Positions 1 through 9,900 of a DNA stretch of 64,000 nucleotides are shown piece by piece (within the stretch, counting starts at the first letter, position 1; each line of letters starts with the position of its first letter). Made by a program: the position numbers and the translations under genes. The notes below the pieces were generated by a model. That model was not told the DNA's origin and made no database searches. It saw only the letters and a list, made by a program, of their open reading frames with translations. Source of the DNA: Rutpela maculata (Eukaryota > Arthropoda > Insecta > Coleoptera > Cerambycidae). Location: positions 125,857,639 through 125,921,638 of the forward strand of contig OW386292.2 in the NCBI GenBank assembly GCA_936432065.2. Direction: 5' to 3'.

Positions 1-60
1 AACAATAAAAATTTTTTTAAATTTTTTTGCCGTTACTATACTACATGTGGAAGTAAAATT
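1..60 (-). repeat. End of a dispersed ~0.7-kb repeat (cut by window edge)
   Basis: Matches the terminal segment of the family found at 2355..2820 and 7321..8027: on the minus strand ACTTCCACATG then AGTATAGTAACGGC, then a T/A-rich stretch. The remainder lies outside the window. Confidence 0.7.
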
Positions 61-689
61 ATGAAATAACCACATTCTCTGTTACTCCCTCTAACAACGA
101 ACTTTCGCTTTCTTGGGAAAAAGGTTTGACAAACTATTTTATATTTGTCCACTGTGAGTTAACACTACCTACCTATTGTTTACTTCTTAGAAAAGGTCAA
201 TTTCACAATATGGGGTATTTCAAGAAATTCCGAATCTTGGGGGTGCATGCGGCACGTTTTCTCCTTAACCGATTTGACTCAGATTTTCAAGGGATTACTT
301 TTTAAAAATTGGAACCATTGTGGAGGGTGCCGCAAATTAAAATCGATAATTTCTTTTCGGACAAGTGTAAATAAGGGCCTCTCTAATGCCTATCCTTGCG
401 CACGTACCATGAAAAAACATTTGAAAGATAAAATGCTATCTATTGAAATATCAATTTGTAGTATAAGAATTTGCAATTTCATCACATTAACCTTGTATGT
501 GATTATTCTAGAATGCAGAAAATACTCAAAATTGAATTAATTCATAAAAATAGTATCCAAAATTGTAACGTTATCTACTCATGTTATTTTATATCTTAGA
601 TGTATCATATGATTTGTTGTATTTGTTTTAAAAAATAAATACCAGAATTAGAAGATAAAAATAATTTTTATTTATTATTGATTATTTCA
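61..689. other. No gene recognised
   Basis: AT-rich sequence. A 97-codon open frame at 247..540 has no recognisable motif. Nothing else supported. Confidence 0.5.
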
Positions 690-2040
690 CTCATTAACGC
701 TATAGCCAACGAGAGCCCGTTTTTTCACAACATTGCACCAATCAAATGTCATTATTAGTGGTAATTCAAGCTAGATCGGCTTTTGACAGTACCAACATGC
801 AAAATGTATCGCTCTAATTTTTTATGTTGCTGCAGCGGCAAATACTGCGATAATTTTTTGACGTTTTGTTTCGTGAAATATTTTCGGCAAATAGGGCAAC
901 TCACGTTTTTAAATTTTATCTATAAATATCTTCTCTAGCTTATTACTAATTGTTAACTTACCTTGTAAATTGTAATATTGTATTATGTACTAGCAAACAT
1001 AAACACACCACATATATAGTAAACAATCGTCAGTTCCAAAGAGAAGCCTGTCTGAAATATATAGGCTATAATCCTTGCCTATCTGTAACTATTTCAATTT
1101 GCCTACTTTTCAATCAGGTAACAATAATATACAAAGATTGTACTTAATATACCTAGCTCATAATACAGGAACAAGTCAAGCACAGCTTTCAATAGCTCAA
1201 TAACGTAGTTACAAAATTAAGCATTAAGCAAATCATTTATTATAAATGTCAAGTAAATACATTCGCTCTGGAAACAAACTAAAAATGTACCTAGGTATCT
1301 ACCTACTTACATACGGTAATCTATCAAAAAGTAACTAGTTGAATCAAAGCTGTGCAATATTTTAATTTGTTGTATTTAAAATTCACTCTGCCTAACGAAG
1401 CAAACCTCAACATAATTTGTAAACTTCGTAAGTTAAAAATAAGGATTAAATACGTAAATATGAATCAATGGAATATAACTCTAGTAGCGGTAGCGCTAGA
1501 TGGCGCTCTCTATGTCAATCTTGGAACCATGAGTGTATAGTAATAAATAGGCGGGACATCGGGAATAAAGTAGTGCTCGCAGATTAAAGATGTAGTGCTC
1601 TCTCTATCGTTCCTCGTCATTTTGCTGCGTTTGTTTCAGATTTGCTGTTTTGACAATATGAATCGGTTTGGAAATATTTCTGTATATCAAATTAATGAGG
1701 AAATTGAAAATAAAGGTCAGTAAACTCTAAAAAGTGACAAGAAAACGTCTGAAGGCAATTAATGAGAAAACATAATATTGAAGATGTACTTAATGAATTA
1801 TTTATTCGTGAAATATTCTCCTCAAATACCACTCGTGCTTTAAATTTTATCTAAAATTTTTTTCTCAAGCTAAGTTGCCCCTAGTTAATATAACTCGTGC
1901 AAATTGGCAGTTTATTATCAAGGATTAAATCAGATAATAAACTGCCAATTTGCACTCTTTATATTACCAGGCAACACGCTTTCGAAAAAAATTTCGATAA
2001 AATTTTAAGCACTAGTGATATTACATACGATAATAACAAT
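690..2040 (+). mobile_element. Partial copy of a repeat family shared with 10440..12490 (inverted)
   Basis: Segments 690..1015 and 1690..2035 match, in reverse, 12490..12125 and 10800..10445 of the element at 10247..13068. Both copies share the run near ACCAATCAAATGTCATTATT and a block before ATATTACATACGATA. It contains a possible first exon at 1658..1715 and a perfect hairpin at 1897..1955. Short fragments of the same family sit next to exon 2 of both FN3 genes (17535..17650 and 61580..61620). Confidence 0.65.
1658..1715 (+). CDS. Possible first exon of a mobile-element protein
   Basis: ATG at 1658 opens MNRFGNISVYQINEEIENKG, interrupted after the G of the last codon by a donor-like GTCAGT. 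The M-x-R-F...I-x-E-x-I-E-N-K pattern resembles the N terminus of insect tyrosine-recombinase (Crypton-like) transposon proteins, but the match is short. No downstream exon was identified. Confidence 0.35.
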
Positions 2041-2159
2041 AATAACTTACGGTGCTGAACAATTTTTTCTTCCAGCCACCACCGTATCATTTGGCTCAAT
2101 TTTTTTAACTTGGGGGTAAGACTGATTTTTCGTAGAGCGAATTATTAGTCCAGTCTGAA

Positions 2160-4085
2160 AGTAAAAAATACACCAGAAGCTCGCAAAAAATGTTATCTGA
2201 GATTTTCCTTCAGTAACTGTTAGTGGAGGTATTATACATCACAAAACCACAAAAATCCGTTCTGGGGGTGCCGCGCAACCCCCCCAAAAAACCACCCATT
2301 CGGTGACAAAAGCCTTATTTTACTGATAACTGTTAACCGTTGAAGATATAAAAAACCGCTGCCCAAGGAATCACTACTTCCACATCCGGATTTTCTATCC
2401 AAGTCACACAACGAAAAAATTTTGTATCTGGAAATAATTGTTTATGGAACTTTAATAATATAATATTTGAAATCCTCTATCCCAAAAACCCATAAAACGA
2501 TACCCCATATCGGTAATGGGGTGGGGGTGGTGACAAAGGGTGGGAGTGGGGGGGTGGATAAAGTAAAAAAATATTTTGAGGTTTCTGATTCTTGTACACA
2601 CACTAAAGTACATATGTGTACCAAATTTCAAGTCAATATCTCAAACGGTTCCAGAGTAAACGTGCGCACAAAAAAAGTTACAGACCGACAGACAGAAATT
2701 TTTTTTTTCGCTCAAACTTGAAATCTCGACGTTTCATGACATTCTAAGCCTATCTGAACAATAAAAATTTTTAAAAATTTTTTTGTCGTTACTATACTTC
2801 CACTGGATGTGGAAGTAAAATTGCTCATCATAAAAAGAAAACTTGGCTAATTTCCTAAAAAAAGTCCTATTGTAATTTTGTTTTATATGCCATGGTTCTC
2901 GAGAAAATCGATATTGAAAAAAAATTCAAAATTTGTATTTTTAATGCGAAATTTATTGCGCGCGCATATAGAAAAAATTGAATTGCTCGAAAACCATACA
3001 AGCTAAGAAGACAAATCAAAATGGGTTTTAAAGGGGATATAAAATACTCTCTTGTGTTGCCCTTTTTGATGGCTATTGATATTTATTAGTATATAAAAAT
3101 AACAATATAATATAGTTATCTCTTAATTTTTTGCGTCTCTAACTATTCACAGGCCCATAAAAAATAACTGACATTAATATAAGTTATAAATGCATTATCT
3201 TTTAGTTCAGGGTAGTACTTCAATGCAGAAAAAGTCAGGAATAAAAATGTTCACATTTACAAATTTACCAGCATGTTGAAATTAGCCAAATTTTGGCCAT
3301 TTTTTTATTTTGATTTTGCCAATATAACCATTTTCATATAGGTAATCCGTGGCCGTTTTTCCTCTCTTTTCAATTTCCTCCATTTTATTGAATAATTTTT
3401 TGAGCTAAATTTTCAAGATGTTTGGGTCTTTCTTTTATTTTTAGGAAGCAATAAAAAATAGGCCAAAATTTGGCTAGCTTCAACATGATGGTAAATATGT
3501 TTATTCCTAAATTTTTCTGCATTGAAGTACTACCTTGAAATAAAAGATAATGCATTTATAACTTATATTAAAGTAAGTTAATTTGTATGGGCCTGTGAAT
3601 AGTTAGAGACGCAAAAAAATTAAGAGATAACTTTATTATATTTTTATTATAATATACTAATAAATATCAATGGCCATCAAAAATGGCAACACAAGACATT
3701 ATTTTATATCGCCTTTAAAACTCATTTTGATTTTTCTTCCTAGCTTGTATGGGCAATTCAAGCCACGCGCAATAAATTTCAACTAAACGAAAATTCGCGC
3801 GCATTAAAAATACAAATTTTGGATTTTTTTTTAATATCGATTTTCTCGAAAATCGTGGCATATACAACGAAATTACAATAGGACTTTTTTTAGGAAAACA
3901 GTCAAGCTTTCTTTTTTATGATGAACATTTTTTTTATATCTTCAACGGTTAACGAGTTATCAGTAAAATAAGTTATTTTTCACCGAACGGGTGCGCGGAT
4001 TTTTGTGATTTTGTAATTTATAACCCCTCCACTAACAGCTACTGAAGTGAAATCTTAGTGATGGAAATTTTTATAATTATTGGAC
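2160..4085. mobile_element. Foldback element P1, interrupted by the dispersed repeat
   Basis: The left arm (about 2180..2354 plus 2821..3350) is the reverse complement of the right arm (about 3450..4070). Anchors: TGTTAGTGGAGG near 2220 against CCTCCACTAACAG near 4028; GTTAACCGTTGAAGATATA at 2335 against its complement near 3940; GTCCTATTGTAATTT near 2865 against its complement near 3870. The spacer is short (about 3355..3440). No coding sequence seen. Confidence 0.8.
2355..2820 (-). repeat. Dispersed repeat copy A (internally deleted), nested in P1
   Basis: Ends in ACTTCCACATCCAGTGG on one side and, on the other, a GGATGTGGAAGTA block followed by TGATTCC and GGGCAGCGG. It splits the left arm of P1 exactly where the right arm is continuous (A-run near 2354, then GCTCATCAT at 2822), so it inserted after P1 formed. 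It lacks the middle ~230 bases present in copies B-D. Confidence 0.8.
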
Positions 4086-4089
4086 TATA

Positions 4090-4859
4090 TACTTTCAACA
4101 TTCAGAAAGAGAAATCAGTGTGACTCGAGAAATTACAGTCACTGAAGGTCACTGACTTGCTAAATAGTACACGGAAAATTCGGGAAGTTGCTTGGGGTCC
4201 CGGGCTTTCAACCCCCCCTCGATTTATAAGTAGGAATTTTTAAATTTCGAGATATAAATTGAAATATTGTGGTATTCCCAGTTATAACACGAAATTTTAG
4301 AACTGGGAATTATTTTATTTTAGGAGTCCCTGCCAGAGCTCCGTACTATTGTCTACATGTATGTCGCCTAGGGCTCCATGTAGCCTAACTGTGGTTGTGG
4401 CTAACTCCTCTCTTATAAGTTTTTTATTTGTTTTATACCTCAGGATACTGAGATCTGTTGACTCAAATATTTGAGAGACACGAACAGCGTGGTGCTAGTC
4501 ATATAGAATTTATCAAAACTTACATAATACAAATATCTGGTTGCCAGCGATACACAGTGAGGCAAAATACTTGTGCTTCATGCAAATCAACATTCCGGAG
4601 AATGTTTAAGATAAATTCAATACTCGTCACATAATTCCCTATCGATCCCTGTGTACGGATTTCTGGTATAATTTTCCATTTTTTTAAAATACTTATGGAA
4701 ATCTTGGAAAATTATATTTTTTTCCTACAAATATCCTCAGATGTTTATAGATGCTTAATTATTGATCTAAAGAGTTCAAAATAGGCACTAGGGGGTCGCT
4801 AATTACAAATTAGACGTAAAACCTGTAAAATTGCCACGGTTACTTTGTTCTGACTTCCT
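4090..4859. other. No gene recognised
   Basis: AT-rich sequence between the foldback and the LINE remnant. Only a small inverted repeat is seen, ATTCCCAGTT near 4273 against AACTGGGAAT near 4301. Confidence 0.45.
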
Positions 4860-6430
4860 AGGTCCGTAAAGGTATATATACAACCCAATGAATCGACCTG
4901 TAAGGAACCAAGTGCCTTTAGCGCTGCTTGGCTGTCAGAAAAATGGCAATTGACTGGTTAACAGTTCTTGCCTCATTATTTCCTTCGTGTACCACTGTAT
5001 AGCGGCAACTTCAGCCTAAATTACTGTGTCGTGTATTCTTAGACTTATCGAGATTTTCGATTCCAAGCTTATACCGTAAATACCAGCTCCAACTCCCTGT
5101 TCTGTCTTGGAGCCGTCCGTGTACCACACTGTTTGTTTCGATATTGGAGGATCCTTTTTCCAGTTTGGTGTTTTGATTTAAAATTTTTTACAGAAGTTAT
5201 ATTTTGGGACCATAGTGTCCTTGAGTATTCCCAGAATGGGATTTGTCTCCAGCTCTGAGTATAAATTTTTTGCTCAGTTCCGCATTGTTGCCTTACAGGC
5301 GTTGTACCTTGCATTAGCCTTTGTACTACTGAACGAGCTTCCCCTTGGATAAATATTGTATGTAGTGGTGTCAGGTCTAAAAGGAGTTTCAATGCAGTCA
5401 TGGCAGCAGTTTTTCCAGTGGCGCACAAGCAAGCAAATCTTTTTACGGCACCTAATAACCTTATTGCTTCCAGCTACAGTGTCTTGATCCATCATACCAC
5501 CGATCCATTGGTCCCTATAAAAAAAATGCAATGATGAAAATGTGAACTTATTTATTTCCAAATAAACAGGGTTGGGCTGATCATTAGGTTATCATAGGCC
5601 TTACAACCCTAGTATGTAACCATCTTGGAGTTTAATCCCCAGTTTTTCCCACATATCTGCCAGCACCTTCCTAGGGCAATGGTTGCTTTCCGTGTGACTT
5701 TTTGGATGTGGGAATTCCATGTCAGCTTTTGGTCGAAATTGTCTCCTAGGTATTAAACCTCGCTGACAAATGGAATTTCCACTCCATTGAGAATTGAGGA
5801 TTTTAAGTCTCGTGTAAAGGTGACGACTGTAGTTTGGTGAGGATTTATGGAAAGTCCTTCCTGACCACACCACCTGGTCTTGTCGACAATGTTTAGGCCT
5901 CTTTGCTCTGATATCGTGCTCGCAAATCGCCCTTTGACTACTATCTCTAGATCGTCAGCATATGCTAGGCAGTAAAAGCCTTCTGTGTAAATTTTTCAGA
6001 GGAGTTCGTCAACAAGGGTTTGCCCACAGCAGTAGAGATAATACTTCTCCCTGAAGGCAGGCTGCACTCACCTTTGCCTCAGTGATAGCTTCGCCTAGAT
6101 TGGATACTATTATTCTCTTTTCTAGACTGGCTTTAATCCACCGGCAGTGTACTGTTGGGACTCCTCAAGCATTCTTTGTCACGTTATTGAACGCTCCTTC
6201 TATATCTAGAAATGCTGCCACTGCCTTTTTTTATCATCTAATGACTTTGTCAGTAGCTTATTTAAATCATCCAGAGCGGGGTTTGTTGGCTTTCCTGGCT
6301 GGTATGCATATTGACGTTCACTAAAGGGATTTTCCCTTAGTATTTCATCTCTAATGTACCTGTGCAGTAGTCTTCAATATTTTAAGTAGGAAAGACGACA
6401 TGTTTATGGTATTTAAACCTTACTGAGCCT
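4860..6430 (-). pseudogene. LINE remnant: reverse transcriptase and RNase H, many stops
   Basis: Reading on the minus strand from 6430, the order is RT, thumb, RNase H of a non-LTR retrotransposon with an RNase H domain (I/R1/Loa-like). RT active site LAYADDLE at 5968..5945; LINE-type GCLQGEVLS-like segment near 6060; VVRPMIT near 5610; ALKLLLDLTPL at 5400..5365; RNase H start WYTDGSKTEQGVGAGIYG at 5125..5072. Several frameshifts and stops break the frame, so it is dead. An FN3-gene intron/exon relic is embedded at 5512..5597. The 5' endonuclease is missing. Confidence 0.75.
5512..5597 (-). pseudogene. Relic of the intron 3 / exon 4 junction of an FN3-like gene
   Basis: About 85 bases match the intron 3 end and first bases of exon 4 of both genes (compare 6966..7045 and 49206..49275), including the poly-pyrimidine tract, the AG and GGACCAA of the exon. 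After that, homology stops and an in-frame TGA follows seven codons later. It is embedded in a decayed LINE. Likely the remains of a third gene copy, or a fragment moved during LINE insertion. Confidence 0.6.
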
Positions 6431-6677
6431 CGCCTTTCAAAATTCTCTGACTTAATAAAATCGACGTATAAAAAAATAGCCTTTCTGAAATCTTAAAGTG
6501 TGGTCTAATGGCAATTAGAAAATAAATATTTCAGATCGAAATCCAGGTTGTCATATTTGGAATTTTTGAGATAATATTGTGGTGCTGCGACATGCAATAA
6601 AAAAAGAACAATATAACTCAAGAAGACTTTAATAAAAAAGCGGAAATTTTACAACAATTATACGGTTAAGGATATTA

Positions 6678-6970
6678 TTATGTAGCGGGTGATGTCTGAA
6701 TTCCAACTTGGAGGGGAGCTGAAGTTCCGGCGCTGTTCACTACGTGCACCTCCAAGAAATACATGCGGTCGGGTTGAAGGGGGCTGGCAAGAAGGGCGAT
6801 TGGAGGCCTTGATGGAGAGTCAGTCAACTCGTATGTCCTGGTGAAGAATGGACCACTGATAAGGATTGCAGTGATGGGGCATCGGTTAGCTGCGTAAGTC
6901 TCCACATTGTAGGTCATGTTGGCGGAGGTGGCGGTGGTGGTGACTGCTCGTAGATCTGGAGGCTGGGTCC
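6678..6970 (-). CDS. Gene A exon 4: FN3-like domain 3 and stop
   Basis: 293 nt from acceptor TTTTTTTACAG (6972/6971) to TAA at 6680..6678. Encodes residues 204-300: TQPPDLRAV, sequon ANMTY, a lone Cys (NRCPITAIL), GPFFTRTY, then the classical FN3 ending YFLEVHVVNSAGTSAPLQVG. The protein stops 8 residues after this strand, so there is no C-terminal anchor. About 180 bp of 3' flank (6500..6677) is also conserved downstream of gene B (48735..48917). An ATTAAA (minus strand, 6633..6628) is the only poly(A)-like hexamer seen close by, and it is not conserved in gene B. Confidence 0.87.
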
Positions 6971-9900
6971 CTGTAAAAAAAAATGCAACGATAATAATGT
7001 GTACTTGTTTATTTCCAAATATACAGGGTTTGACTAATCACTAGGAACATCTGATTCGGGTGGAAAGTTTAGTCTTGGAGTTTGAATTATCTCCAGATGA
7101 AGTCAACTTGGTTGGTGATACTGTTATAGAACCTCCCAGAATCGGCCTAAGTCGAAGACAGAATGAAATTCCGACTTAGGTAAAAAAATCATTCAAAGGC
7201 ATTTTTGAGCATAACATATAAATTTGGAAGGCATCAGAGTCTAAAACTTGCACAAAAGGACTTATAGACGTTCGATAAACCGTAAGGCATAACCAAGTGA
7301 AAATTCAAAGAAACACCGAATTTTACTTCCACATCCAGTGGAAGTATAGTAACGACAAAAAATTTTTTAAAAATTTTTATTGTCCAAATAGGCTTAGAAT
7401 GTCATGAAACGTCGAGATTTAAAGTTTGAGCGAAAAAAAATTTTCTGTCTGTCGGTCTGTCTGTCGGTCTGTAACTTTTTTTGTGCACACGTTTACTCTG
7501 GAATCGTTTGAGATATTGAGTTGAAATTTGGTACACATATGTACTTTAACGAGATCTAGAACTAGATTATATTTTCATCTTGTTCCGTCGAAGGGTTGGG
7601 GGGTAAATTGGGGTAAATTTGGAGTAAATAGGTAAATCAAGCAGGTAAGAGTTCACAAAATTGATATTTAGTATAGACAAGAGAAGCTAAGGTCTCAAAA
7701 AAAATTTTGGCATTAGCCACCCCCATTACCACCCCCACCCCATTATTAAAGGGGATGAAAAAAAAATGTGATTTAGTGTGTGTACAAGAACCAGAAACCT
7801 CAAAATATTTTTTTACTTTATCCACCCCCCACTGCCACCCCCTGTCACCACCCCCACCCCACTACCGATGTGGGGTATCGTTTTATGGGTTTTTGGGGTA
7901 GAGGATTTCAAATATTATATTACTAGAGTTCCATAAACAATTATTTCCAGATACAAAGTTTTTTCGTTCTGTGACTTGGATAGAAAATCCGGATGTGGAA
8001 GTAATGATTCCTTGGGCAGCGGTTTTTACTTAGGAAAATATGTTTTGGTCCAGGTCACGGGAGTGAAAGTATATTGTGGTCATGAAAAAACGTACCCAAA
8101 ATAAACGTATAATTTTTAGCCAAGGAAAAAGAAACAATATTTTCAACTTTTTAATCTCTTCACAAAAGACAATGGAAATTGAGATAGAGTCATTATGGGT
8201 ATCATTCAAAAGAATGAATATGAATTTTTAACGGTGCGATGTATTAAGCGAGTCATTATCTCGTAAAATAATAAAAATACTTAAAATTTGTAAATCGCTG
8301 ATAATTGACACCAAAAAAGGTCTTAAATAACTGCAGTTAGAATTGTTCCTTCGCAGTGCACAGAGATGGCGCTGCGGTGAGAAATTATTTTTCGATGGCT
8401 GGAACCTTGAAACATGATTCATACGATTAATGAATAAATTGTGAATAATTTTGACTATGTAAAAAATTTTGTAAATGCCAGCCGTTTTGGAGCTAAATGA
8501 ATTTTTTTTCTCTATTCTTTCGTCTCTGTAAATTTTGAAAACTTCTGTAACTTTTCTGTTTTTCATTTTAGAACACCAATTATTTAGAACTTTTATCTTA
8601 TTATATATATCCATACTTCTTATATTATTACATATTTTGAAAATTTTTACTAATTTCAAATTTTAAAAATTAGTTGCATTTGAAAAATTCTGAAAATTAT
8701 AAAAAATTTCAAAATATGTAATAATATAAGAAGTATGGAATATAATAAGCTAAAAGTTCTAAATAATTGGTGTTCTAAAATGATAAACAGAAAAGTTACA
8801 GAAGTTTTTAAAATTTACAGAGACAAAAAAATGGAGAAAAAAATTCGTGTACCTCCAAAACGGCTGGTATTTACAAAATTTTTTAGATAGTCAAAATTGT
8901 TCACAATTTATTCATTAATCGTATGAATCATGTTTCAAGGTTCCAGCCATCGAAAAATAATTTCTCACCGCAGCGCCATCTCTGTGCACTGCGAAGGAAC
9001 AATTCTAACTGCAGCTATTTAAAACCTTTTTTTGGTGTCAATTATCCGCCATTTACAAATTTTAAGTATGTTTATTATTTTACGAGATAATGACCCGGGG
9101 ACTTTTGTCACACCCTATATACTAAATACCAATTTTATGGACTGTTACTTCCTTGATTTTTCTATTTACCTCCATTTACTTCAATTTGCTCCCCAATTCT
9201 TCAACGGAATAGGATCAGAATATAATCTTCCAGATTTCGTTCAAATACATATGTGTACCAAATTTCAAGTCAATATCTTAGACGGTTCCAAAGTAATCGT
9301 GCGTACGAGAAAAATACAGACGACAGGCAGACAGAATTTTTTTTGGGCTCAAATTTAAAATCTCGACGTTCATGATATTCTAAGCCGATTTGAACAATAA
9401 AAAATTTTGAAAATTCATTTTGCCTTACTCTAATTCCACTGGATCTGGAAGTAGCACGGTAGCTGAGTCGGTTAGGGCATATTGAGTGGCGATTATGCTG
9501 ACCGACTGTTTATCGCGTTCTGGGTTCGAGCCCCAGCCCCGCTACTGACAATACCAGTGGGTATGGATGTATAACTGCGTCTTTTCCAAATGTGTAAGCC
9601 CCTTCCGAACAACCTTGGCTTTGGATTTTGGGGTTGTCTACTATATGTGGTGTGTTTATGTTTATGTCAAAGTTCATATTTTGTTTATTTATAAGGGTAA
9701 ATATGGATTTAAATTTAGATAATCTCTCCAGTGGGAAAAGATTAGGAGTTGTCAATCAACGCTCTGCATCAAATCAAATTAGATTTATTCCATATTTAAA
9801 AATACAATTTCTTTTCGACACTTGTTTTCATATCCAGCGGGACATCCGCTAGTCAAGGCTACGCGGCAGTTGAAGGGCTGGGCAGGAACGAGGTCGAGGT

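Noticed and set aside
7707..7901. Proline-rich frames inside the dispersed repeat (also 19217..19435 and 2467..2721)
   Set aside because: Produced by C/G-runs; frame, stops and start are not conserved among copies.
8228..8659. 143-codon minus frame
   Set aside because: It is the left arm of foldback P2; the mirror arm shows frame-breaking differences.
9452..9545. Possible tRNA gene
   Set aside because: Boxes A and B are good, but the arms do not pair as a functional tRNA and the sequence continues into a SINE body.
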